Source: an uncultured Bacteroidota bacterium (GTDB lineage: Bacteria > Bacteroidota > Bacteroidia > Flavobacteriales_D > Sanyastnellaceae). Taken from it: 49,220 nucleotides of DNA. The DNA lies in NCBI GenBank assembly GCA_903932685.1, contig CAIZGX010000070.1, forward strand, positions 1 to 49,220. The letters are read 5' to 3'. Of the stretch, positions 16,316 to 25,266 are shown piece by piece (the stretch's first letter is position 1; every line of letters starts with the position of its first letter). The notes under the pieces are model-generated. The model saw only the letters and a program-made list of their open reading frames with translations, was not told the DNA's origin and did not search any database. The position numbers were made by a program, and so were the translations under genes.

Positions 16316-17550
16316 AAACACTTATTCAAAACGCTAAGCTCTTTTCTCCTCTTTCGAAGCATCATCTAAAAATTATGGATGTTGAATTAACCAACGGGGT
16401 TATTACCTCAATTGGGAAAAATTTGCCCGCAGGGAAATCAAAAATCATTGCTGGAAAAGACCATATCCTATCTGTAGCCTTCACAGACCTGCGTGCAAAC
16501 TTTGGCGAACCAGGCTTTGAACAGAACGAAACGCTTCGCTCTGGAATAGCTGCTGCTAAGAAAGGCGGATTCACACGGGTGTGCCTAATGCCCTCACTAA
16601 TGCCAGTGACAGACAATCAAGGGGCAGTAAAATTTCTTACAAAAAACAACACGACTTCTTTTCAAATACTACCATTGGGGTCTATTTCCAAAGAAATGCA
16701 AGGCACCCAATTAACCGAATTCGCTGAACTTCAAAACGCCGGAGCTGTTGGATTCACAGAGGACAGTCATACCGTTTCGACAGAACTTATGATGCGCGCA
16801 CTCGAATATTCAAAGCAAACCAACACACGCATATTTGTGGCACCGAATGATTATTCGGTTCACCCGAAGGCTCAAATACACGAAGGGAAAACAAGTGTGA
16901 AAATGGGATTGAAAGGCGCGAGTGAACTGAGTGAAACGCTAAGAATTCAACGTGATCTTGCCCTATTGAAATATACCGGTGGAAGCCTTCACTATTACAG
17001 CATATCAACTGCAAAGGGCCTAGACATGATTCGGAAAGCAAAAAAAGAAGAGCTTCAAGTAACATGTTCTATTGCTGCACATCAACTTTCCTTCACGCAT
17101 GAGGATATGATTGATTACAACAGTCATAAAAAAGTTTGGCCTCCTTTCCGCGGAGGCACAGACCGCAAGGCATTAATCAACGGTTTGGTTGACGGAACAA
17201 TAGATGCCATCGAAAGTCAGCATACTCCTATGACCATTGAGAACAAAGAACTCGAGTTTGAATATGCCGAATTCGGTATCAGTGGAATTGAAATTGCTTT
17301 CCAAACAATTTTTTCTGCAATTGGGAAAGACTTACCTATTGAAACATTACTAGAAAAGTTTACAATTGGAGCAGAGTTCTCTGCAAATATCCCCCCTATC
17401 CAAATGGAAGTTGGAGAACCAGCTCGCCTCGTTCTACTTTCAACCAAAGGAAAAACTCTTGTTGAGCAGTCCTCTTGGCTTTCACGTGGCAAAAACACAC
17501 CGTTCTTCAATACTGAATTAAACGGCACTGTTACTCCACTGTTTGATTAA
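16312..17550 (+). CDS. Dihydroorotase-like protein lacking the metal ligands (probable non-catalytic paralogue)
   Basis: The 412-residue protein has the overall dihydroorotase layout, but the catalytic motifs are changed. The usual D-x-H-x-H-x-R-E-P-G is FTDLRANFGEPG here, so both zinc His are lost (Arg and Asn instead) and the substrate Arg is Gly. The ISTA segment is YSISTA instead of HVSTA. The late motif ATDHAPH reads ESQHTPM, so the catalytic Asp is Gln. Only isolated residues, such as the AAHQL His, remain. It is therefore unlikely to be an active dihydroorotase. Pseudo-dihydroorotases in other bacteria help assemble aspartate carbamoyltransferase; a structural role is likely here too. 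The true pyrC must be elsewhere. Confidence 0.8.
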   Translation: MKTLIQNAKLFSPLSKHHLKIMDVELTNGVITSIGKNLPAGKSKIIAGKDHILSVAFTDLRANFGEPGFEQNETLRSGIAAAKKGGFTRVCLMPSLMPVTDNQGAVKFLTKNNTTSFQILPLGSISKEMQGTQLTEFAELQNAGAVGFTEDSHTVSTELMMRALEYSKQTNTRIFVAPNDYSVHPKAQIHEGKTSVKMGLKGASELSETLRIQRDLALLKYTGGSLHYYSISTAKGLDMIRKAKKEELQVTCSIAAHQLSFTHEDMIDYNSHKKVWPPFRGGTDRKALINGLVDGTIDAIESQHTPMTIENKELEFEYAEFGISGIEIAFQTIFSAIGKDLPIETLLEKFTIGAEFSANIPPIQMEVGEPARLVLLSTKGKTLVEQSSWLSRGKNTPFFNTELNGTVTPLFD

Positions 17551-17864
17551 GCTTGGCCTTGAGGTCCGCCGAAAGTCATTGGGAATTGGACATCTGCCGC
17601 ACCTTCTTTAATGATTCCATTCTGAGTCTCGAACTTAGAAATATTTTCTTGCAAGGCATTCATTAAACGCTTTGCGTGTTGCGGTGTCATGATTATTCTA
17701 GACTGAACCTTTGCTTTCGGCACATTCGGCATTACACGAATAAAGTCAAGTACAAACTCAGATGTACTGTGTGTAATAACAGCTAAATTAGAATAGGTTC
17801 CTTCAGCAATATTCTCAGTTAATTCAATGCTTACCGGCTGAGGCGTTTCGTTGTTGTTTTCCAT
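17547..17864 (-). CDS. DUF3467 protein
   Basis: A 105-residue protein, with the DUF3467 pattern EGTYSNLAVITHSTSEFVLDFIRVMPNVPKAKVQSRIIMTPQHAKRLMNAL. No signal or membrane segment is seen, so it is likely cytoplasmic. Function unknown. It is the last gene of the gap operon: its start lies 1 bp beyond the yjjG stop. Its stop overlaps the convergent dihydroorotase-like gene by 4 bp. The family is widespread in Bacteroidota, which fits a housekeeping role, but I can say no more from sequence. Confidence 0.85.
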   Translation of the reverse strand: MENNNETPQPVSIELTENIAEGTYSNLAVITHSTSEFVLDFIRVMPNVPKAKVQSRIIMTPQHAKRLMNALQENISKFETQNGIIKEGAADVQFPMTFGGPQGQA

Positions 17865-17865
17865 G

Positions 17866-18597
17866 CTATAATATATTTTTCAATTCATTCAATTTTTCTA
17901 TGGTAAAGGTAGGAACATAGTTGTGTCTGACAGATTTCCCGTGGTGTATTTCTGCCAATCGCTTCTCTGTAGCGGTGAAAAACACTTGGTCTATTCCTGC
18001 ATTTCTTGCTCCTAAAATATCGGCATCCCAGTCATCACCTATCATAAGCGCTTCTTCTGCATTGCAATTGGCACGTTTCAACGCCAATTCAAAAATAGCC
18101 GCGTGTGGCTTACGAACACCCGCTTCTTCACTGTAAACAACCGTAGAAAAATACTGCTCAATCTCAGCTGCTGCCATTTTAAATCCTTGAACTTCGATAA
18201 ACCCATTGGTCAAGATCACATGCGTGTAATTCCCCTTCGTCTGCTCTAGAATTTCACGCGCTCCTTCGATAAGGTGTGGCAAACGCGGACATATAGCTAG
18301 GAATTCCGTGGCAAATAAATCAACAAAATCCAAATCGTATTCCGCCTTCACTTCATCAAATAAATCAATGAAGCGTTTGTTTCGAAGTTCTTCTTTAGCA
18401 ATTTTACCCTCGCGATACAATGCCCAAACTTTTTCATTGTGTTTGGTATAGCAATTCAAGAAATGTTCAATCGAAATGTCTCGGAAATTACTCGACTCAA
18501 ATCGCTGAAATAACTGCGTGAGAGCAATGGTTGTATTTCCATTCAAATCCCAAAGGGTGCCGTCTAAATCCCAAAAGATCGCCTTGTACTTTTTCAT
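17866..18597 (-). CDS. yjjG: YjjG-family HAD pyrimidine nucleotidase
   Basis: A 243-residue haloacid dehalogenase-fold phosphatase. The HAD motifs are present: FWDLDGTLWDL (nucleophile Asp10, acid/base Asp12), ILTNGF at about 128, and MIGDDWDADILGARNAGI at about 191-208, plus a helical cap between motifs 1 and 2. YjjG enzymes remove phosphate from pyrimidine nucleoside monophosphates, preferring non-canonical bases, and are thought to protect DNA from bad precursors. The subgroup is assigned from the WDLDGTLWD start and overall length; other house-cleaning HADs are possible. It is third in an operon in which the stop of each upstream gene is followed at once by the next start. Confidence 0.85.
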   Translation of the reverse strand: MKKYKAIFWDLDGTLWDLNGNTTIALTQLFQRFESSNFRDISIEHFLNCYTKHNEKVWALYREGKIAKEELRNKRFIDLFDEVKAEYDLDFVDLFATEFLAICPRLPHLIEGAREILEQTKGNYTHVILTNGFIEVQGFKMAAAEIEQYFSTVVYSEEAGVRKPHAAIFELALKRANCNAEEALMIGDDWDADILGARNAGIDQVFFTATEKRLAEIHHGKSVRHNYVPTFTIEKLNELKNIL

Positions 18598-19035
18598 TTA
18601 TAATCCTTTGATGTAATAGGCCGCATAAGACAATACAATAGACCATACCATAAAACCACAAATTAACCAAAGTGGCGTAAATCTGTTGTGCTTAAAAAAC
18701 TTTGCTGCAAGCAGGGAAGTTATAGGCACAGAAATTATTGCTGAAATAGCTATGAATCCGATAAGCCCAAACTTATTCTTTATAAATACAATCCTTCTTC
18801 TTCCTTTGGTAAAAACGGGCTTTTTCTTTTTGGACTTCAAATGACTCGTCCATTTAAACAAATATGTCCCTCCATAATAAAACAGCAAAACACCAACGGC
18901 AGCTCCGGTGGCTGTTGTTAAAACCACTTCGCCAAATTGAATATTCTCTTTTCCAGTGGCATAAATAGTAAATGGCGTAATAATGAATTTTACCACGGCT
19001 AAAAATCCATAAAGTATGAATTGATAAAATTCCAT
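18598..19035 (-). CDS. Small integral membrane protein, unknown function
   Basis: The 145 residues contain four predicted hydrophobic helices (about 5-25, 38-58, 88-112 and 121-143). Helices 2 and 3 are joined by a strongly basic loop, SKKKKPVFTKGRRRIVF, that should face the cytoplasm. I do not recognise the family. It lies directly between gap and yjjG with no intergenic base, so it is made together with central metabolism genes. That context may suggest a transport or sensing role, but there is no direct evidence. Confidence 0.75.
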   Translation of the reverse strand: MEFYQFILYGFLAVVKFIITPFTIYATGKENIQFGEVVLTTATGAAVGVLLFYYGGTYLFKWTSHLKSKKKKPVFTKGRRRIVFIKNKFGLIGFIAISAIISVPITSLLAAKFFKHNRFTPLWLICGFMVWSIVLSYAAYYIKGL

Positions 19036-20028
19036 TTAGTGCATTTTTAGTTTTTGTGCAGCGTCTAAAAGACGATTGCTATACCCCATTTCGTTATCAT
19101 ACCATCCGACGACTTTAATCATAAATCCAATCACGGAAGTCAATTCCGCATCAATAACACAGCTGTGCTTATTTCCAACAATATCTTTTGAAACCAAAGG
19201 TTCATGAGATACTTCTAGAATATTTTGCTGTGTGTTGGCCCATTTTTCAAAAAGTTCATTAACCTCAACCGCAGTGGTTTTACTTCTAACCATAAAGGTT
19301 AGATCGGAAAGTGAGCCATTCGGAACAGGCACTCGAATACCGCAACCACCGAGCCGTTCACTTAAATGCGGAAACACCTTGGTTAAAGCCCTCGCGGCAC
19401 CTGTTGTAGTTGGAACAATAGACTGCACGGCAGCTCTTGCCCTTCTCAAATCTTTATGCGGCGCATCGTGCAGCTTTTGGTCACCAGTATACGAATGAAC
19501 AGTTGAAATATAGCAGCTCTCAACACCGTAAGCATTGTCTATCAATTGAATTACCGGTGCCGCATTATTTGTTGTGCAAGAAGCGCAAGAAATAATTTTT
19601 CTGTCTAAATCAATGCGGTTGTCATTAACTCCGACAATCCACATGGGCATTTGATCTTCCGAAGGTGCCGACAATAAAACACGAGTCGCTCCATCAGAAA
19701 TATGCTTTTCACATTGAGCCTCCGTTTTCATGGTTCCTGAACATTCAAAAACCAAATCAACGTTCATCTCCTTCCACGGAAAATCCGATACCCTTTGAAA
19801 AAAATGAATCGTTCTTCCTCCTATAAGAGCTGTATTCTCTCCCACTGCTTCAATAGACATCTCAAAAATGCCTTGCGTAGAATCGTACTTAAGCAAATGC
19901 AACAACGTGTGCATATCTGCCAAGTCATGCACAGCTACTATCTCCAACTCATTTCTACGTAAAGCTTCTTTGAGCAAAGTTCTGCCTATTCGACCAAATC
20001 CGTTTATTGCTGCTCTGTATGTGCTCAT
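19036..20028 (-). CDS. gap: Glyceraldehyde-3-phosphate dehydrogenase, type I
   Basis: NAD(P)-linked GAPDH of glycolysis and gluconeogenesis, 330 residues. The Rossmann start INGFGRIGR, the VHDL segment (Asp35, NAD-type), the active-site Cys151 in SCASCTTNN and His178 in TVHSYTGDQ are all present, followed by the usual RAARA/PTTTGAA segment. One oddity: the active-site motif is normally SNASCTTN, and here the Asn is replaced by a second Cys (148). Erythrose-4-phosphate dehydrogenase is a close relative, so the sugar substrate is not certain. A near-consensus -7 element, TACTTTCG (20051-20058, minus strand), precedes the ATG. It heads a tight four-gene operon. Confidence 0.9.
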   Translation of the reverse strand: MSTYRAAINGFGRIGRTLLKEALRRNELEIVAVHDLADMHTLLHLLKYDSTQGIFEMSIEAVGENTALIGGRTIHFFQRVSDFPWKEMNVDLVFECSGTMKTEAQCEKHISDGATRVLLSAPSEDQMPMWIVGVNDNRIDLDRKIISCASCTTNNAAPVIQLIDNAYGVESCYISTVHSYTGDQKLHDAPHKDLRRARAAVQSIVPTTTGAARALTKVFPHLSERLGGCGIRVPVPNGSLSDLTFMVRSKTTAVEVNELFEKWANTQQNILEVSHEPLVSKDIVGNKHSCVIDAELTSVIGFMIKVVGWYDNEMGYSNRLLDAAQKLKMH

Positions 20029-20082
20029 TTCCTTAACTCTATTGCTCTAACGAAAGTAAGTCATTATACAGAAAACACCCAC

Positions 20083-20110
20083 AAAAAAAGAGGCCCTACT
20101 GGGCCTCTTT
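20083..20110 (-). terminator. Rho-independent terminator after the T9SS type A gene
   Basis: Stem AGAGGCCC / GGGCCTCT (20089-20096 with 20101-20108), loop TACT. On the minus strand it is followed by seven T, so it ends the gene at 20129-23404. Confidence 0.92.
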
Positions 20111-20128
20111 CCTTCCATTTGGAATTTC

Positions 20129-23100
20129 TTATTGCTTTATAAATTTAGCTGTTCCGCTTGAGTTACCTGCAAATGTTTTTACAACATATGTTCCAGTTGC
20201 AAGAGATTCAACTTCCAAATCAATTCTGTGAGATCCTGTCGTCAATTGACCAACATTTACATTCTTCACCAATTGTCCGTTTACATTGTATACTTGAACA
20301 TAAGCTTGGTTCACTGTTGAAGTCACATTCAAGTTAACGAACGCTGTGCTTGTTGTTGGGTTTGGATAAACCGACAAACTAACGTCGTTTCCATCAACAC
20401 CGGAGCCGTTGTTTTCAGCAACATTTACAGAGAAGAAATCATCGCTGCGGAAGATTCCACGTCCGTGAGTACCAGCGTAAATAACACCGTAATTCTCTGG
20501 GTTCATGTATGGACGTTGTCCAACTTGTTGTTGACGAAGGTCGAACACAGGCACGTAAGCCAATGAACCAATACTTGCACCAGCAGATGGCTCAGGTGGG
20601 ATACCAGATGATACTCCTGAACTGTGTGTCCAAGTTGAACCACCGTCGTTAGTTGCCCAAACACCGTATTCTGTTCCAATTACAATGGTATTTCCTGATG
20701 CATCACTAACATCAATAACAGAAGAGTAAATCGGCATTTTGTTTAGAGGAGATGTGTTGTACCAAATGTTTGTAAATGTTGGTGTTGTTGCCGTTGCGTT
20801 GAACGACTCTCTCACTTTTCCACTTCCAACACTACCATAACCACCCACAGTAATAACTACGTGATCAGCGTTATTCGGATCGCAAGCTATGCTTGTAATT
20901 GTACCTCCAGCATTTGTAATTATTGTAGATGTTGTTAAGTTCGGAATATCATCTACACTCCATACTGAATTGAATCCAGTTACTCTATACAATGTTCCAG
21001 ACCAGCTGCTGTAATACAACGTGTTTCCGTCTTTAGAGAATTCATAAGCTTTAACACCAGCACCCGGAGCGTTTCCGATTTTCCACCAATCAGGAGAAGT
21101 GTTGAAGTTCAAGGCTTGACGTGTCATCCAAAGACCTTCTGTTCCAAAGAATCCTGTAACAAAGATGGAAGTGAACTTGTCCTGAACCTGCCAACGCTCA
21201 CGAACATTTTCCAACTGATCTGCAGCATAATAGTACCAAGTTGTAGTGGTACATTGAATGTCTAAAACAGGAACAGTCATGAATGTAGTATCAACACCAA
21301 CAACAACCAAAGAGCTGTCGTTCACAATAATTTCAGCTCCCGTAATTGGGTTAATGATTGTATCTGACCAATAAATTGTAACCGTTTGTTCAATAATTTG
21401 ATCTATCACGTCTGTGTAGCCAACAATAGTTGTATCGCAAATAGTAGAATCTACAGTAGACGTCAAAGCCTGCGGCTCCAACCAAGAATAGCTCGGGTCT
21501 ACAGTAAGCGGAGTCGTTGAGTATACAGCTGGACGATCTAACACTTCCCAGAAATTAAGCGTATCACCAACAGGGAATCTGTATGGGAATGGCAACGTCA
21601 TATTCTGAGTGTATAATGTTGTGTCTAACCAAGTCGTATCTGTTCCATTCACAGAACTAAACAAATCGATATCACGGTTATTGACCAACCATACAAATTG
21701 TTGCGAGTTTTCATCGTCCGTGTTTTCGAACAAGCGCAAGGTGGTATAAAAAGAACCGGCCTCTCCATCTGTTCCAATTACTCCAAGAACTTCATCGTCG
21801 TAGAATTCTCCACCTGACCCTTGAGCATTGAAACGGCTAATAGCTCCGTAATAAACGGAAGAGAATGCAACGTTCACACCTGGGACTGTTACGTTTGAAA
21901 TTTCGCAATCAAATCCGTCTCCGCCACCAACTGAAACACCTTGCTGCCAAGAGATTGTGTTGAAGTTGGAATTTTCCATTCCTGGGATTAAAATTGTTCC
22001 ATTATCCTGAGCACCACCCATAGCTGCATATCCACCGCCATGAGCAATTCCATAAAACTGTGTTACATTGTAACCACGGTTGATGGCTGTAAATGTGTTA
22101 CCACCATCGATTGACTTGAATACTCCTCCGTCAGACCCGATATACCAGTCTCCATTTGGAGCAATTTCAAATGTCTGAATATCACTATGCACATAATATT
22201 GAGAACTACCGAAATCAAAGTTCGCAGCAATTTGCTCCGGTTGGGTAGCCGCACCAGCTTTCCACAATGTCACTCCTCCAACCCAACACACCCCTGGGTC
22301 ACCCGGTTTAACAGCTAATGCTAAATCGTAATAAGCCTGACCGTTTTCACCAAAAACCTCATATACATTATCAATACCCGTTGGCCATTTCACTGACCAT
22401 GAATTTCCTTTATCATTTGTGTAATAAACACCTCCCATGATTCCGCCTTGGGCATACAACACATAGGCTACATTTGAATCATCACGAGAAATAGAAATGC
22501 GCGTGCGTTGTTTGTTGCTCATTCCTGAAGAAGCTCCAACTTGCGAGAAACTTGCTCCGCCGTCTAACGAGCGATAAATACGTCCGTTTGAAACACCAAC
22601 GTAACAAACAGTTCCATCGGTAGACCATTCAATATCATGTCCACCTGTATTTGGAATACCTGAAACACTCATGTTTGGAGCAGTCATACCAGGCTCCCAA
22701 TATCCAACACCATCTGCACCAGCTATCCAAATTCTTCCTGCAATGTTAGCATCCGCGCTTACATCATTGATGTACGCCCAGTTGTCACCTGCTGTAAATT
22801 CAGCCGGGTCTGTTCCAGGAACAAGCTCCCAAGAAGCACCTTGGTCAGTTGAACGATACATTCCACAACCGATTGCTCCACTTGATCCGCTACCATCTCC
22901 ACTAGATTCAAATTGACTACCTGTGGCAACGTAGATCGCACCATCTTCAGTAGCATCAATCGAACTGATTGACATCACTCTTCCGAATGTATCTAGAGAT
23001 TCTACTCTAGCCCAGTTGTTTCCACCATTGGTTGATTTGTACAAACCACCGGTTACAGAACCTGCGAATATTACATTATCTGTTAAAGCTAAAATTGCGC

Positions 23101-23404
23101 GGGTACGTCCACCGATATTATCCGGACCCATTTCCCACCAGCTCATATTTAATTCACGATTTCCTTGCAAACGATCAATATCGTTCACCGCCGCCGTCAT
23201 TTCCACAACATCAGCTACTTCAAAGTTTCCTGTCATTAGGTTACCACGAAGTTTCTTCAGAATATCCACGGATTCGTTATAACCTTCAGCTTGAATGTTA
23301 CGAGGTGCAAAGCTTGCACGTTGACTGTTGGTATTCACAACAACAACCGCCACAGCAGCTGAACAAACCAATCCTAAGGATAAAAATAAATTTTTTAATT
23401 TCAT
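20129..23404 (-). CDS. Large secreted protein with Asp-box (sortilin/BNR) repeats and T9SS type A sorting domain
   Basis: The 1091-residue protein has an N-terminal signal (NLFLSLGLVCSAAVAVVVVN) and a C-terminal T9SS type A sorting domain of about 80 residues: LSVYPNPTTSTAFVNLNV, YVQVYNVNGQLVKNV, LATGTYVVKTFAG. T9SS would carry it across the outer membrane and attach or release it. Between them are Asp-box motifs of the S-x-D-x-G-x-T-W type: STNGGNNW, STDQGASW, SLDGGASF, TNDKGNSW, SIDGGNTF, TNDGGSTW. Together they suggest a beta-propeller like sortilin/Vps10 or sialidases. A Thr-rich insert of about 120 residues splits the propeller. No catalytic residues were recognised, so binding or adhesion is as likely as glycan cleavage. 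Confidence 0.88.
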   Translation of the reverse strand: MKLKNLFLSLGLVCSAAVAVVVVNTNSQRASFAPRNIQAEGYNESVDILKKLRGNLMTGNFEVADVVEMTAAVNDIDRLQGNRELNMSWWEMGPDNIGGRTRAILALTDNVIFAGSVTGGLYKSTNGGNNWARVESLDTFGRVMSISSIDATEDGAIYVATGSQFESSGDGSGSSGAIGCGMYRSTDQGASWELVPGTDPAEFTAGDNWAYINDVSADANIAGRIWIAGADGVGYWEPGMTAPNMSVSGIPNTGGHDIEWSTDGTVCYVGVSNGRIYRSLDGGASFSQVGASSGMSNKQRTRISISRDDSNVAYVLYAQGGIMGGVYYTNDKGNSWSVKWPTGIDNVYEVFGENGQAYYDLALAVKPGDPGVCWVGGVTLWKAGAATQPEQIAANFDFGSSQYYVHSDIQTFEIAPNGDWYIGSDGGVFKSIDGGNTFTAINRGYNVTQFYGIAHGGGYAAMGGAQDNGTILIPGMENSNFNTISWQQGVSVGGGDGFDCEISNVTVPGVNVAFSSVYYGAISRFNAQGSGGEFYDDEVLGVIGTDGEAGSFYTTLRLFENTDDENSQQFVWLVNNRDIDLFSSVNGTDTTWLDTTLYTQNMTLPFPYRFPVGDTLNFWEVLDRPAVYSTTPLTVDPSYSWLEPQALTSTVDSTICDTTIVGYTDVIDQIIEQTVTIYWSDTIINPITGAEIIVNDSSLVVVGVDTTFMTVPVLDIQCTTTTWYYYAADQLENVRERWQVQDKFTSIFVTGFFGTEGLWMTRQALNFNTSPDWWKIGNAPGAGVKAYEFSKDGNTLYYSSWSGTLYRVTGFNSVWSVDDIPNLTTSTIITNAGGTITSIACDPNNADHVVITVGGYGSVGSGKVRESFNATATTPTFTNIWYNTSPLNKMPIYSSVIDVSDASGNTIVIGTEYGVWATNDGGSTWTHSSGVSSGIPPEPSAGASIGSLAYVPVFDLRQQQVGQRPYMNPENYGVIYAGTHGRGIFRSDDFFSVNVAENNGSGVDGNDVSLSVYPNPTTSTAFVNLNVTSTVNQAYVQVYNVNGQLVKNVNVGQLTTGSHRIDLEVESLATGTYVVKTFAGNSSGTAKFIKQ

Positions 23405-23518
23405 AAATGCTCAGTTAATCTAATAGTTGATTTTGGCGCAAGATAATTGAGAATTGTCTTATCAAAAAACGATTGAACGCTTTTTATTTGCTTTTTTTTC
23501 CTTCCAACCGAAAATTCT

Positions 23519-24376
23519 TTAGAACAGGTGTTTTTCAGCGTGATACGAAGAGCGAACCAGCGGACCACTTTCAACAAATCGATATCCCATCTTCAATCCA
23601 ATTTCTTCGTACTCCTTAAACTGCTCTGGAGTCACGAATTCCTGAACTGGCAGGTGTTTGCGCGTGGGCTGCAGGTATTGACCTAAAGTTAGCACATCTA
23701 CTTGAACCGACCTCAAATCCTCCATGGTCTCTAAAACTTCATCCTTTGTTTCGCCTAGCCCAAGCATGACTCCACTTTTCGTTCGCATCCCTCCTTTTTT
23801 CAATCTGAACAAGACTTCAAGCGATCGGTCATATTTGGCCTGAATGCGCACTTGCTTAGTCAGTCTGCGCACCGTTTCTAGGTTGTGAGAAACAATATCA
23901 GGGGCTACATCAATAATGCGTTGCAGATTCTCCCAATTTCCAGCAAAATCAGGAATTAATGTTTCCATTGTGGTTCCTGGAGATTTGGCGCGAACCAGTT
24001 CAACCGTCTTCACCCAAATCTCAGATCCGCCGTCGGCAAGATCGTCGCGATCCACTGAAGTAATGACCGCGTGCTTCACGCCCATTAACTTAACCGAATT
24101 GGCAACACGGGCCGGCTCAAACGGATCAGCCTCCAAAGGCTTACCTGTGGATACTGCGCAAAAGCCACAAGATCTTGTGCAGATATTTCCTAAAATCATG
24201 AAAGTAGCTGTTCCTTCTCCCCAACATTCACCCATGTTCGGACAATTACCGCTTTCACAAATGGTATGCAGCTTGTGTTCATCAACAAGAGACCTTACTT
24301 TTCTGTAATTCTCTCCTGTAGGAAGTTTAACCTTTAGCCACTTCGGCTTCGGAATTCTTTGCTCTTCTTTTTCCAT
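23519..24376 (-). CDS. lipA: Lipoyl synthase
   Basis: A radical-SAM enzyme that inserts two sulfurs into octanoyl groups on lipoate-dependent enzymes. The 285 residues are the usual length. Both iron-sulfur clusters are seen: [12 protein letters not shown] (auxiliary cluster, C-x4-C-x5-C) and CTRSCGFC (radical SAM C-x3-C-x2-C), plus RSSYHAEK near the C terminus, whose Ser binds the auxiliary cluster. The protein is soluble. It follows the exported protein gene by 30 bp on the same strand and is likely cotranscribed with it. The 114 bp between its stop and the T9SS gene start contains AT-rich sequence and a candidate TATCTTG-type promoter for that gene. Confidence 0.97.
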   Translation of the reverse strand: MEKEEQRIPKPKWLKVKLPTGENYRKVRSLVDEHKLHTICESGNCPNMGECWGEGTATFMILGNICTRSCGFCAVSTGKPLEADPFEPARVANSVKLMGVKHAVITSVDRDDLADGGSEIWVKTVELVRAKSPGTTMETLIPDFAGNWENLQRIIDVAPDIVSHNLETVRRLTKQVRIQAKYDRSLEVLFRLKKGGMRTKSGVMLGLGETKDEVLETMEDLRSVQVDVLTLGQYLQPTRKHLPVQEFVTPEQFKEYEEIGLKMGYRFVESGPLVRSSYHAEKHLF

Positions 24377-24406
24377 TTTCTATCTTATCCTTTCACTATA
24401 CTTTAA

Positions 24407-25177
24407 TCACTTGTTGTACTTCCTTCCCATGAAAAAATGCACGTACCCAGAAACATACAACCAGTGGTTTCTTGCGCCGTCGGGAAGGGTGGCCAAAATC
24501 TGATTCGACATAATTTCAATTCGTTTGGGATATGCTTCCGCCGCAAGGCCAATTTCAAATCCCTTTATACCGTCTCGATAATTGCTGTATTCAAAAGACA
24601 TAGAGGTTTTTGCCGAAAATCCAGGCACAAAAGCCAATTCACTCAGGCCCATAAAGTTACTTGCCCTTCCATAAATGTTATCGACATAATGCTTGTTCGG
24701 ATCAAATTTTTCGGTCGCCAAACTATAGCCGTTTAGGTTCGGATCTATAACTAGTACTTCCAAATAAATGGGACGCAAAAGTGCTAAAGAAGGGCCCATT
24801 CCCCAGGTGTAAGAAACTTGCACCCCTGATTTTCGGAGTTTTTCAGAAATGACTTTTTTGTACCCGTAATTCAATTTGAAATTGTACATAGCATTTTGCT
24901 TTCCGAATATGTATGCTCTTGCACTTGGATCTTGGAAGTAGGACTTAACCTCTTTCTCGTGCTTCACAAAATTGAAATCATAGGATACTTGTCTAATCTT
25001 GAAAGCTCCCTTGTTCATGCCCTTCACGTATGAGGCTCCCCAGCCATTGGTTCGAATAACCACTCCACCGTATTTCTGGTGTGTGTATATTCCTATAACT
25101 CCCTCCTTTATCTCTTCTTGAGCACAAACAACTGAAGAGCCCAAGATGAGTAATAAAAGTAGTGGCAAATGCTTCAT
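24407..25177 (-). CDS. Exported protein of unknown function
   Basis: The 256-residue product starts with a signal peptide (LLLLILGSSVVCAQ) and then looks beta-rich, with alternating polar/hydrophobic strands such as GVVIRTNGWGASYVKG, NFKLNYGYKK and VQVSYTWGMGPSLALL. The C terminus (LYVSGYVHFFMGRKYNK) resembles the last strand of small outer-membrane barrels but does not end in Phe. I do not recognise the family. The gene sits just before lipA. A perfect -7 element lies 4 nt before the ATG. Confidence 0.75.
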   Translation of the reverse strand: MKHLPLLLLLILGSSVVCAQEEIKEGVIGIYTHQKYGGVVIRTNGWGASYVKGMNKGAFKIRQVSYDFNFVKHEKEVKSYFQDPSARAYIFGKQNAMYNFKLNYGYKKVISEKLRKSGVQVSYTWGMGPSLALLRPIYLEVLVIDPNLNGYSLATEKFDPNKHYVDNIYGRASNFMGLSELAFVPGFSAKTSMSFEYSNYRDGIKGFEIGLAAEAYPKRIEIMSNQILATLPDGARNHWLYVSGYVHFFMGRKYNK

Positions 25178-25181
25178 AGGA

Positions 25182-25189
25182 CAAAGTTA
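25182..25189 (-). promoter_or_regulatory. -7 promoter element (TAACTTTG), minus strand
   Basis: Perfect TAnnTTTG ending 4 nt before the ATG at 25177. It would drive the exported protein and lipA. Confidence 0.6.
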
Positions 25190-25245
25190 GGTCACGCAGG
25201 TTCAACATATCTCTCCAATAAAAACTAATTTCATTTGTTCTATGT

Positions 25246-25253
25246 TAGTTTTG
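25246..25253 (+). promoter_or_regulatory. -7 promoter element (TAGTTTTG) for the OsmC gene
   Basis: Perfect TAnnTTTG, 13 nt before the ATG at 25267, with an A-rich leader. Confidence 0.6.
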
Positions 25254-25266
25254 AAAAAAAAAGCAT

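Noticed and set aside
23032-23406. 124-codon open frame antisense to the start of the T9SS protein
   Set aside because: Low-complexity shadow with no start signal or motif; the opposite strand has a signal peptide and Asp boxes.
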